Shown piece by piece: positions 35,549 through 46,211 of a stretch of 64,000 nucleotides of DNA; position 1 is the first letter of the stretch; each line of letters starts with the position of its first letter. The notes beneath the pieces were generated by a model that did not search any database, was not told where the DNA came from, and was given only the letters and a program-made list of their open reading frames with translations. A program made the position numbers and the translations under genes. This DNA comes from Psilocybe azurescens (lineage: Eukaryota > Basidiomycota > Agaricomycetes > Agaricales > Agrocybaceae). The DNA is taken from assembly GCA_023853785.1 (NCBI GenBank), contig JAJIRX010000032.1, forward strand, positions 186,001 to 250,000. The letters run 5' to 3'.

Positions 35549-37553
35549 TTAGGCGCCCGTCATACCATCTACTTCTGACCTCGCTCTCTTTGTCTCAGGC
35601 TCCTCATCTTCCTCCTTCTTTGTCTCCCCGTCTACCTCCATCTCCTGCGTTTTCGCCAATACCGCCTGCTTCGTCTTTATCCTCCCCAGCTCCTTTTTGC
35701 TCAGCTCAATTTTACCCTTCCCTTTCCTCCCTTTGGCCGTCTCAGACGACGAAAGCTCGGGAGCTCCAATCGGCAATGCCGTGTTCGAGGGTAGTAACCC
35801 GTCTCCTTCTCCCTCCACATCGCCATCTGATCCGTATTTAGGCATGGAAATCAGTTCACTGTAAAGATCCAGCTTCTTCACGTCCTCTGCTGTTGCTATA
35901 TTTCACATTAACATTTCATGTACCAAAAACCAATGTCAAGCACAAACCAGGAATTAAGAGGGAAGAATTCAAGGATAACACAAGTGTTATCAATGAATCG
36001 GTGCTTTCTACGAGCTGTCGAGGTAAAGTTGACATCAGCTCGTTGTAGGCGGAGGAATCATAATCATACCTGGTCTCCTGAAAATTTTAAAATCTTAACC
36101 ATATTGTTATCCTTGGCTGAAGCCACCCCTCCTTCCTCAGAAACCCACTCTCCATCCAAACTGGCCACTATGGTCTTTCCATCCACGACCGAGAAATCCA
36201 GCACAGGCCTAGCAAAATCGAAACATTTGATATCGTTTGCAGTGACGTCGGCTTTGAATGGGAATGCAAAGATAGCCGTCGTCCTAGTTGCTTTGGTTGA
36301 ATTTCAGCTCCTCTAGAAAACTTAGATTACTCACCCGACCGCGGAGAACACAATATGAGGGCCTGAATCCGAGTTCACGCTTTGAATTCTGCGAATAACC
36401 AACACCTTTTCAGGTTTGGTTTCACCAGAAGCTTCATTAACATTTTCACCCTCGCCAGCTTCCATTAATTCTTTATCCGCTTCCTGTTTCTTTCCTCTCC
36501 CTTTCTTCCTTCTGAATTTGCCTCCTTCCGGAGCCTCTCCATCATCACTGCCGCGTTTCCTCTTCAGCGCACGCACAGCGATAAACGGCTCAGCTGTCTC
36601 CAATACCTCAATTTCATGTTTCACAGTACCCGTCATCCAGTCCCATATCTTCAACACAGGATCACCCCCTCCCGAGATGAGAGTCGAGCTGTCAAAAGTA
36701 GGGATATGGATCGCCGAGACGAATCTAAACATATGCTCAGCACTATTACCACTGGCGTTAGCGCAGAGAGAAGACGCACTTCAAGTGACCCATGCAGTAC
36801 ATCTCGATGTTGTATCCTTTCGGATACCAGCTCACTCTGACATGCTCGTCGCGATCAGCGGTGATGATGTATTTCTCATCAGGCGTCAACAAGAATGCGT
36901 TGAGGGGAGAAGCGTGTCCCAGGATGAGTTGACCTCCAGACGGATTTTCGTGCGAGGAAAGCGCGTCTTTCTGTTGTTTAACTGTGAGCGGCACGTATGT
37001 AAAAGGATAGCTGTAGTTAACGGTGCAGAGAATGTCAGACGACCAGTCGTAAGTGACAGACAGAATCCCACCTGAACACATCGCCAAACTTGTCAGACAC
37101 CAAGATAGTCTGCGCATCTGCGGTGAATCCAACTAAAGTAGGCTTTTTGGGTAGTTCTCTATAGTGATCGTGATCAGCATTCGGGACCTCATCGACATAT
37201 AGCATACCACGAACCTTTCGCTCAACAACTTCAATCCATCTAACTGCCAAACCTTCAGTATTTTATCTTCTCCCGAAGTGATAAGATACCGAAACTCGCG
37301 GTCCACAGCAGCACATCGTACAGGACCCGACTTCAGTAGAGCAGTTTTCTGTTCGTCCGAGAACGCAGTCGTCGAAGTTAACACGGCACCAGACCTAACG
37401 GAAATGAACGAATGAACAAAGTGAGATTTGTCGGTAGGCACAGGGCAAGTGCAGAAGAACCTACGCGTTTTCGAGAACTTGGATATGGGGCCCAGCAATA
37501 TCAACGGTCTGTGTGGGTCCAACGAATAGATATGAATGTGGGTAATGGGGCAT
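35549..37553 (-). CDS. TRM82: tRNA (guanine-N7) methyltransferase non-catalytic subunit Trm82 (WDR4-like)
   Basis: This WD-repeat partner stabilises Trm8 for m7G46 methylation of tRNA. The start MPHYPHSYLFVGPTQTVDIA is at 37553. WD-type units include VRCAAVDREFRYLITSGEDK-ILKVWQLD, LVGFTADAQTILVSDKFGDV, FLLTPDEKYIITADRDEHVR and STLISGGGDPVLKIWDWMTG. RDEHVRVSWYP and the following GHLKFVSAIHI are characteristic of the Trm82/WDR4 family. A Lys/Glu-rich insert (KRKRGSDDGEAPEGGKFRRK) and a long charged C-terminal tail extend it to ~540 residues, longer than yeast Trm82. There are about seven introns. No frame break is needed. It is divergent from the EXPERA gene, with start codons ~160 bp apart. 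Confidence 0.88.
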
Positions 37554-37713
37554 AATGGTCATGGAGAGGTCTCTAAATCGATTTTCGGGCATTTGGATCT
37601 TATGGAATCACGTGGACGAGACATGAGCGCGCCAAATGGAGGAAATCCGAAATAAACCTCCGACAGCCTCGTACGGCTTCACTAAACTTGCTCGCTCATC
37701 TTACTCATTCATT

Positions 37714-38516
37714 ATGCTCATCAACAACGAAAAGCAGAAGGTCATATATACACATTATGCACGACTTTCACTGACAGCGCGCCCGCTCGATTTGTTATAT
37801 TTCCTCTTTTTTGCGGCAAGTATTCTCTCATTTCGTGATTTTGACTGAACTATCTTGAACTTACGATTGCGTGCTTACTGTAACTATTCAGATTCATCTC
37901 TTTGCGACCTTAATAATAGATTTGCAATACTTGTATCCACCACAATTCGTGCCAAAGCTAATGCGCGCGGCGCTAGATAGTTACGTGGCCATGTCAAGAG
38001 ACCCTCTCATTGGAGGCGTATTTGGCCTCTTCGGTGATAGCAGCCATCTTATATGGTTCAAAACATTTCTCGTCCTCGAAGGGTAAGCTCTGCTCTCTAC
38101 GCGTCTGCACCCCAATATCCTCACTAATTGCGTCTCAGTGTATTCCAGGTTCCCGTTTTTATCCTTGGTCTACGCGCATTATACAATGGTACGTGCCTCC
38201 ATCCCCTATCCACAAACAGCATGACCCACCTCCACGTAGGCTCTCAAAAATATATCCTCTCCTCGTTATTTATGGCGCGTCTTCCGCTACCACCACACTT
38301 GCCTGCCTGGCTTTTGTCCTACAAACCCCTGAACTTACACCCGCTACACTCGCACAGGGTATCGCTTCCATAACCTCTGAGCAACGCTTTCTGTTACTGT
38401 CAAGCTACATCCCATTCCTTGTGATTGCACTTCTCATATCAGTGGACATGGCCCTTCGTGTATCAAAACTAGCAGAAAAAGGTATACAAGCGGAGGCAGA
38501 GGAGAAATGGGAGTAG
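37714..38516 (+). CDS. EXPERA-domain membrane protein, TMEM97/sigma-2 receptor-like
   Basis: This is a four-helix endoplasmic-reticulum membrane protein of the EXPERA family (TMEM97, TM6SF, EBP). Members act in sterol handling or quality control. The first helix starts RPLDLLYFLFFAAS, spliced to IHLFATLIIDLQYLYPPQ. Then come DPLIGGVFG and the conserved FKTFLVLEG-VFQVPVFILGL, KIYPLLVIYGASSATTTLAC, and a last helix SSYIPFLVIALLISVDMAL. The C-terminus is Lys/Glu-rich (KLAEKGIQAEAEEKWE), a possible ER-retention context. Four exons fit, with donors GTATTC, GTAAGC and GTACGT. I chose ATG 37714, because family N-termini are short. An in-frame ATG at 37636 would add 26 residues. Confidence 0.83.
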
Positions 38517-38761
38517 AAAGATATTTTTGGTTACCTTAACGGTAACTCTAAAGGGATATACGGGATATGTATCTTAAAGTATAGTAGATCTGTAAACAAC
38601 ACGGAAATTATTGAACGGAGACTTGATACCGTATTGCTTCCGTCTAATGCCGCGCCCGGGGAACTGGGGGAAAGATGTTCAAAATCATATGCCAAACCCT
38701 GCAAGCGCGCTTTATTAGCTGCTACAGTATACAGCGGGGCTCCGCCTCTTGACTTTGTACT

Positions 38762-41036
38762 ATGCTGGTGCGCAAGTCACCTCGGTCCCTCTTCTCGATC
38801 CCTCAACGCACATACCGACAAATGACATCTACTTCTAGACGTCTGCGCCCCGTCGACTGGAAAGCAGATGCCCCCGAACCCGTTCCTGGCACATTGACGT
38901 TCGGCGCCCAATCCACCCTCCCTCAACTTCCTGTCCCGGATCTACAGAACACCCTAGAACGTTTAAAGGAGTCGTTGAGACCTATTGCATGGTCCGATGC
39001 TGAGTACGCGTCTGTAGTGCAGAAGATCGACAACTTTGGACAGGGAAAGGGGCCCGAGCTTCATAAACGCCTCCTGAAGCGTGCCGAGGAACGAAAGCAC
39101 TGGCTAGAGGAGTGGTGGGATGATGCAGGTTATCTGGGATATCGCGACTCTGTACGTTCTTTCCGAATAATACAATCTTGTTCTCCTCTGACCACCGTTA
39201 CTTGTGTTATGCAGGTGGTCATTAACGTTTCGTATTATTGTAGGACTTATTGTCGTCATCATCTTAAGCAGCATCTCATTCTCACCTTTTTATGTAGATG
39301 GCTTCGATCAACCACCTTCACACCTATCTTCAGCTCCGGCTGCCCGAGCTGCAGGGATCGCTAGAGCAGCTATGATCTTTAGGCAGAGATTAAAGCAGGG
39401 CTTGATTAAACCTGAAGCCACAAAGGAAGGTCCCCTATGTATGGATACGTATAGGTATGCGGTCATCTATTGGACAACCGCTCAAACCGCAGACCTAACG
39501 CGTCGCTTCACAGATGGATGTTCGACTGTTGTAGAGTGCCCGGTGAAGGATATGATTGGAGTGTTTCTCATGCTGAACCTGGGGACTTAGGCGACTCAGG
39601 GCATATCATAGTTATCCGGAAGAACCGTTTATGGAGGGTTGACGTTACAGAGAACGACAGGATCTTGAGCACATCGGAAATAGAAAAGTACGTTCCGCGA
39701 TTATCCTAAGTCAAACGAGGCACTCATTTTGCAGGCAAATCCAACATATCTATGAGAATACCTTGGAAGAATACCCGGGTGTTGGTGTACTATCTGCTTC
39801 AAACCGCGACGTGTGGGCCAAGGTTCGAATTCAAATGTATTCATTAGTACATCAGTACATCTTTCTAACCCGTCTACAGGACTACGCAGAGTTGCAATCG
39901 CAACCATACAATTCTAAAATTCTGGAAGAAATCAATTCCTCCGCATTTGTGATCAGCCTTGAATCGTCTCTGCCCAAGGATCCCATCCATCACAGTCGCG
40001 CTCTATGGCATGGCGACGTTATCGGCGGTGTCCCTATTGGTCTACGGAATCGATGGGTAGACAAACCATTAGAATTTATTATATTCGATAACGGCTACGC
40101 TGGCTTCATGGGCGAGCACTCTGTGATGGACGGCACACCTACCGCGCGCATGTGCGATGATGTTCTCGACATGTTATACGACTCAGCTTTCGACAACGGC
40201 TCACCTTCCAAGGCGTTCGATAAGATGCCTACCCCTCTAGACTGGGAGGTTTCTCCAGCCATCACTCAGGCAATATCTAAAGCGGATCGCGCTGCTGTCG
40301 AACTCATTGAATCTCAAGAACTCGGTTTCCATTGCACGTCATACGGGAAAGCTGCCATCAAGGCATTTGGTGTCTCCCCAGACTCATGGGCGCAGATGAT
40401 TGTTCAACTGGCATACAAACGATTATTAGGATCGAAAAACAGACAAGGCGGCACCTATGAAGCAGCTTCAACGCGCAAATACTTCAAAGGTCGCACGGAA
40501 GCCATCAGAGTCGTAACCAGCGAGACCGATGAATGGGTGCGTAGCATGGACGATACACATACTACTTCGGAAATGCGCAAGAAGCTCTTTGACCAGGCAA
40601 CGAAGAATCATGTCAATCTGGCCAAAGCCGGTGGACAAGGACAAGGTGTCGACCGCCATCTTTTGGCCTGAGGAAATCATTACGGGACGGCGAGACTCTG
40701 CCAGAATTATATGACGATCCTGTCTTCAAACGATCGTCGTACTGGGTGCTTAGTACTTCCGCTATTTTCTCGAAGCATTTCCCTGTTTACGGTTGGGGAG
40801 AAGTTGTACCTGATGGCTTCGGAGTGGCTTACATGACTGGATTCGACGGTATGCAGATTACATCACCATGTTCTTCGTGCTCTATCTTGACTGATCCCAC
40901 CACAGGATATCTCCAATATACCATCACATCCCGCAAGGAAATGCCTAACGCGCAGTTTGTCGAGGAAATAGCCAAAGCCGCCAATGATCTGTATATATTA
41001 CACAAAGAAGTCGCAAACGCCAAAGCCAAACTGTGA
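38762..41036 (+). CDS. CAT2: Carnitine O-acetyltransferase, likely mitochondrial and peroxisomal (one apparent frameshift)
   Basis: It transfers acetyl groups between CoA and carnitine to move acetyl units across organelle membranes. The family signatures are LPQLPVPDLQNTLERL at the start, VVINVSYYYGFDQ, RWMFDCCRVPGEGYDW, and the catalytic His in GYAGFMGEHSVMDGTP near 40110. GLGFH-like SQELGFHCTSYGKAAIKAFG, the STRKYFKGRTEAIRVVTSET substrate region and FPVYGWGEVVPDGFGVAYM follow. The frame breaks at T4 40661-40664, where GVDRHL must continue as FGLRKSLRDGETLPELYDDP. One added T restores it. ATG 38762 gives a basic, Ser-rich presequence (MLVRKSPRSLFSIPQRTYRQ). A second in-frame ATG at 38822 would omit it. 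The protein ends in AKL, a peroxisomal PTS1 form. About 640 residues. Confidence 0.93.
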
Positions 41037-41579
41037 GTAGCATAGTGGCGCTGATATACTCAAGTATATCAATACGACCCTGGGTCTTGTGTAACTTGTT
41101 TGTTTACCTTTTATTTATTCGCGGGTTCAGAAGGTTATGAATGTGAAAAACAATTGGAGCAATGATCTGAAGGACCACCTTCAGGTAGGGTTGATTGATG
41201 TTGTTCGGTGTATCGATGCATTCTATGCGGATCTCTCTCTGTTAATATCGATGCTATATAACGGAAATCCTTTAGGATGCCCCGGTGGAGTTTGACGACA
41301 AATACAGTACATATATCTCTGATCTACTTAGAATAAATTTATTGGTCTTTTTAAAGATGTATTCATGGACATAGAATGATAGATTGTTGTGTGTTCATAC
41401 TCATGTCAGGATTATGTTCTGCGTGAATTGTGAAACATGCAGTTATCCTGAGCTATGGCCACACAAAAGAAACTGGCAACAACAACTACAATAGAAGCCT
41501 TTATAGGAAAAAAGTTCTTCTCGTAGTTTCTAGCTCCGGCTAAATAAAATACATATCAGTTTGAAATACTTGCAGGTGA
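41037..41579. other. Convergent spacer CAT2 / RPF1
   Basis: This 543-bp spacer between two 3' ends is AT-rich, with several ATATAT or AATAAA-like stretches (for example near 41330) as expected of fungal 3' processing regions. No gene is seen. Confidence 0.5.
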
Positions 41580-42864
41580 CTAGAAATCACGAACCTTCCA
41601 TGCCCAAAGAATTTCATCCTGCTTAGGTGGAACGGTTTTCTTAGGTTTTTCGATCTCTGATGATTCTTGCGGCTGGTCCTCTTCAGTTGTAGTTGATTGA
41701 ACGTCGAATGTGAGCGGTGCTGGTTCTTCGCCGAAATTATACACAGCAGGAATGCCTTTCTTCAGCCATCGTAATTTGAGAGTAAATCGAGGTCCAATTT
41801 CTTGCAATGCGACTTTCTCTGTTGATCGAAATGCATATCTAAGAAGTTTGTATTGAGAACAATGTGCGTCAATTGTAACATGAGAAAACAAACCGATGCC
41901 GCCTGAAAAAAAGGAAATCACGTTGATTGTGCAAAGTAACAACCTGACGTCCTTGGAACTCTGGCAACTGAGGGAAGGTGGTCTGAAACATGCGACCAAC
42001 AGCATGACCAAGGCGGGTGACGAAATTGTTTAGAACTAACTCGGGATGATGGGGAGTAGCACGGGCATGTCCCTATGAAAGTCGTAGCGCCGTAGGTCGT
42101 GATAATTATGTGAATAACAGAATGAGAGCTTACGAATATTTGCTTCGTGAGTTCAACAGAGGTCAACTTGAAGTAAGCAGACGGTCCATTGGGAAGATGG
42201 ACGAGAGTTATGGCATCTGCGAATCGAATATAAAAACCAAACCAGGTTGGGATGAATATCCGACTCACTTGGTTTCTTCATATCTTCATTAACGACACAT
42301 AGATGTTTGTATCCACGATCAGCAGCCCATCCTGCTATCCTACCAACTTCGAATCCTTTTCCTTTCTTTCTGCGTATGAATTCAGCTCCAGGGAAGACAC
42401 CCACTAACTCGTCGCAAAATTCGTAGGTCGCTTTGGAAGCTTTCGGTGATGTCGTAATCAAAATTTTGGGTGGGATGAGTGGATCGTCTGTGGACGTAAA
42501 GTATGAGGCAAATGGATCATTGTCGAGGTCTGCTTCCAGTTGTTCCAGTTGTGAGGATTCGCCATTTGTACCTGACGATGATGGCTCAGCAGTTAGAATC
42601 GACGGATCAAATTCGCGGGCATTGTCTAGGGTAACAGGAACGTTTTCGGCAAGACGTTTCTGTATGAAGGTTTAACGAAAGGTTTAACAGAAGACGACAA
42701 AGAGACTTGACCTTTTTCAAAGCAGGATCATTGGCTTCAAGTTTTGCTTGTGCCAGTCTTTTTGCAGCTTTTGTTGGTTCTTGGCCTTCTTGGATTTTTG
42801 AAGCACTTCCTCTCGCTTTATTTTGTTTTTTTATGGTAGATGGTTCGAAGCGACTTGTAGGCAT
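41580..42864 (-). CDS. RPF1: Ribosome production factor 1 (Brix domain)
   Basis: This nucleolar protein is needed for 27S pre-rRNA processing and 60S assembly. A Lys-rich N-terminus ([20 protein letters not shown], from ATG 42864) is followed by the Brix domain: [92 protein letters not shown], and [20 protein letters not shown]. The C-terminal strand includes [20 protein letters not shown]. The RKKG and RDF-FFRRHRY segments distinguish Rpf1 from Imp4, Ssf1 and Brx1. There are five short introns. A T7 run in the RDFLFF codons is in frame as it stands. About 330 residues, normal for the family. Confidence 0.93.
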
Positions 42865-43116
42865 ATTGGAAAGGGGAGACGGGGGAATGTACTAGTAACA
42901 GAACAGGTGTAACAGTGTGCATTAATTATTACACCCACCAAGTACAGTTGGTTTGTTTGGGTTGAATGTCCAAGCACAATACCAGCATCTTATCTTATCT
43001 TTCAAACTTTCAACTTGTTTCCAACCCTTGAATTTCAGCCCAAAGACAGTCCTGAATCCTGATCACCTCTGGTTGCCACTGCGAAACATCTACATATATA
43101 TCCAATATCTAACAGG

Positions 43117-44184
43117 ATGTCCAAAATTCTACCTGCAAAAAATGAGCAGTATGGTACCAAAGATTACTGGTAGGTTGTGCCTACACACTCATGAATCTTC
43201 TAGTTTGATGACCCTCAATAAAGGAATCAGAGATACATGGAGTCAGTTTAAATTACACATGTTATACCCAATGCTTCGTACTTAAGACCTCAAGGGAGCA
43301 AAACAACGACTCTTTTGACTGGTTCAAATCTTATGCTGATCTCGCCGACCTCCTCCATAACCTCATTCCGAATAAATCCTCAAGAATTCTAATGCTTGGG
43401 TGCGGAAACTCCAGGCTGTCAGAAGACGTGAGTACGATCCTTCAACATTCATGTTGATTTCAATATAGAAATAACGTTAGATGTGGGAAGATGGCTACCG
43501 CAATATCGTGAACGTCGATGTTCGTAAAAATTCAAATCTTCGAATTTATTTGTCGGATATCAATTTTTCTGATAGTATTCGGGCATTCTTATCGAACAAA
43601 TGAAGAAAAGACACGGCGTTACTCGTCCAGAGATGGAATGTAAGCTTTCTGTATGCATCACAAATTGAACTCATATAAATGAAGATATCGTTAGGGTACG
43701 AGATGGATGTTCGGGATCTTGCTTTCGCGGATGGCACGTTCGACGTAGCGATTGATAAAGGTATTTTCTAAATAATTGGTATGTAATTTCTGCTAAGTGT
43801 CTTATCACCTAAAGGAACTATGGACGCTATGATGACAGCTAAAGGAGACGTCTGGGTATGATAAGCATTCATGAGCATTGAGATCATTGCATTTAATCTC
43901 CAATTGCTGTCACAGGATCCCCCTCAGCAGGTCATTAACGACTGCACTAAGGAAGTAGACGAGACGCTAAGGTGAGATCACTATCGCAATCAATCGAGTG
44001 CCCTCCTGACAGTGTAAACTCAGAGTATTGAAGAAAGCAGGAATATTCATCTACTTGACCTTTGGGCAACCTCATTTCCGCCGGCGCTACCTCCCTGCGA
44101 GAAGGGACTTCTTTGTCGATAAAGGAACTTGGGGAAGCATTCCATTATTACCTATACATTCTACGCAAAAACATTCTCCCCTAA
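43117..44184 (+). CDS. Class I methyltransferase, METTL13 N-domain / EEF1A lysine methyltransferase-like (one apparent frameshift)
   Basis: This is a SAM-dependent methyltransferase of the METTL13/EEF1AKMT4 group. Characterised members methylate lysines of elongation factor 1A. It starts MSKILPAKNEQYGTKDYW and continues NQRYMEEEQNNDSFDWFKSY. The SAM-binding motif is ARIL-like SRILMLGCGNSRLSEDM, motif II is NIVNVDYS, and the motif IV region is FDVAIDKGTMDAMM. The end ELGEAFHYYLYILRKNILP is family-typical. Introns include one with donor GAGTCAGT, ending just before GGAGCAAAACAACG. At about 44090-44100 the frame must shift by one (extra) or two (missing) bases to join HFRRRYL to the conserved C-terminus. 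Without it the frame runs on to 44294 with no similarity. About 210 residues. The stop overlaps that of the facing gene. Confidence 0.8.
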
Positions 44185-45916
44185 TTAAACGAGTCAAAAC
44201 AAAATTTGACATTTTTGTAGAAATCCAACATCGGATTTTCTCCGCTGCGCAATCGTGTTCTCTCCAACTCGGCGTATGTTTCCAGAAATTCTGAGTGTGA
44301 GAATACACTTGATTTTCGTTCGCCGACAGGAAGGCCACTGGCAGATGTTACCCCGTCGACTGGATTCCTCCTATTGCTCGGTTGATATGATGAGAAAAAC
44401 TGGGAACCCGACGAAAACGATGATGCCGTAGATGTCAGAGGGTAACCCGTCCGGACTCCAGACAGTCCGCCGAAGATCCTGATTTACTTGGAGGTTGCGA
44501 AAGCATAAATTCGTACATATCTCGCAGGCGCTCGAAATTTGTCGGGAAGAAGATGTCGAAAAACCCTTGTTTGACATGAAGGGTGGTGCAGGGCACGGTG
44601 ATATTTTGGAACCGCGTCTGGACAACGGGCGCGTTGACCCCCGGTATCGAATCGGGAAGTGAGGAAAAGTCTGTCAAAAGCAGTCGATGGCGAGGAAAGT
44701 GGTTTCGCAGAGTTCGCAAAAGACTGAGCATCCGTGTTGGAATATACTCTGAAGCCGACAAATTGGGCACAAGTGGAACAGACAAATATGACTTTCTCAA
44801 CATATCCCACTGCAACAGGAGTTTATTGATGGGTGGGGGGTGGTTCAAGGTTTGACGAAGGTTCAGAAACGATACTATGAGAGGATCAGTAACCGGATCA
44901 TAAATGGTGTCAAAATCGCCGTTATTGTCGATGGTAACTAGGGCTTGATAGGGCTTCAAGGTCTTCATATCGTACCGCACAATATCATGGGCAAAGTTAT
45001 CCTATTTTCAGTTTAAGTATCTTTGACAGTTGCGAAAAATCAAATGACACTTACAATGACCTCCATTGCGATAAAAAAAGCAAGGAGACGGCTCTGTAGT
45101 TTCCCAGTGAAATATACTTTTATGGGTTATAGTCGCGCATGAGTGTATCGCTTGTAATTTCTTTTTCTGCAGTTGAACAAGACTCTCGCTGATTTCTATG
45201 ATGTTGTAACGAGTTCGTTCGTACACCTCGGGGTAGTCTTCTTGAAGAAGATTGAGGATATCCATAGCCAGTGTTCCATTTCCAGCTCCAATCTCGTATA
45301 TGACAAAGTCTTCGTATGGGAAGTATTTCAACAGGTATTCGGAAACCAGACATCGTCCAATAGCCCGGCCATACCACGGCTAATGGATGCAATTATTAAA
45401 TAGAAATTTGAAGGTACAGACTGTGTCACGGACCTTGAACAGCTCTGTAGGAGTGTGCCACAACTGGCGTCCAGGTCCATCATGCTTGTCTGCCCCGTAA
45501 TCAGCATATTTAGTCCCGATTTCCTCTTGGAATTCAGCAGAGTCACGAAGATTTGAAAAGTCGAATGCTGTGTCTTTTGCATTGAATATAGTGGCTTGCT
45601 TTGGGAAGTATCCATAGTTTGGGTTGTAAAGAGAGTCTTCTATAAAATCGCGAGCCAACATCTTGACGCCGACTGGAGGTGTTGTCTCCTTCTCCAACGC
45701 GTTCGCGTCAACCAGACGCAGCTTGTGGAGATCTTCGGAAACAGCGCCGTCAAACTGATTATTGTTATAGTTCCATTTGTCCTTTGGCTCTGACAGGTCC
45801 CTTCTTTTACCGGAAGCCCTTGGACGCAACAGAGAACTTGAAAACAGTCGTCGCGTGGTACAACGAAGTTGTGTGTTAAGCAGACATTGGGTCGCAGAGG
45901 AGCCCAGCAATATCAT
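44181..45916 (-). CDS. NDUFAF7: NDUFAF7/MidA-like mitochondrial arginine methyltransferase (two apparent frameshifts)
   Basis: This SAM-dependent enzyme is known to dimethylate an arginine of the complex I subunit NDUFS2 during assembly. ATG 45916 starts a presequence rich in Arg and Ser (RCTTRRLFSSSLLRPRASGK). The family fold follows: MLARDFIEDSLYNPNYGYFP, EFQEEIGTKYADYG, ELFKPWYGRAIGRCLVSEYL, the SAM site FVIYEIGAGNGTLAMDILN, YNIIEISESLVQLQKKKL, and IAMEVIDNFAHDIVRYD. Two frame breaks occur: A7 45073-45079 before IAMEV, and GGG 44440-44442. Past the second, an open frame gives a Ser-rich linker, HSEFLETYAELERTRLRSGE and NPMLDFYKNVKF to a TAG at 44181-44183. About 510 residues. Without the second correction the protein stops at 44435 and loses this conserved end. 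Confidence 0.88.
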
Positions 45917-46211
45917 GGACCAGGCAGAGCCTTTGTGTCTTCAACACCTTCGGCAAGCGAAGGGCCCGAAGAGTGTTCAGAGCTGAAGAGTAATAGTTAA
46001 GAACGAAGAGGCCACATTCAGTTCACCTTGTCCACCCCAAATGTAGCAACTCACGTGCCAGACAAATGAGATCGGAGATTCGGACCCTGATCAACCTTTG
46101 AACCTATTGAGTTTCTTCTGTTACACTCTCACCAGTGCTGAGTGGGCGTTGAAATATTCTAATACCGGATCGACTGGGCATATCCAGTTCATCCAGAATA
46201 CCGCGATCGTA
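45917..46211. promoter_or_regulatory. Divergent promoter NDUFAF7 / MMS19
   Basis: The 295-bp gap between two divergent start codons must carry both promoters. No TATAAA in good position is visible on either strand, as is usual for housekeeping genes. Confidence 0.4.

Noticed and set aside
35257..35841. Plus-strand 194-residue Ser/Leu/His-rich frame
   Set aside because: It overlaps the TRM82 C-terminal exon and the 5' flank of the RhoGEF gene on the other strand, and is low complexity with no family.
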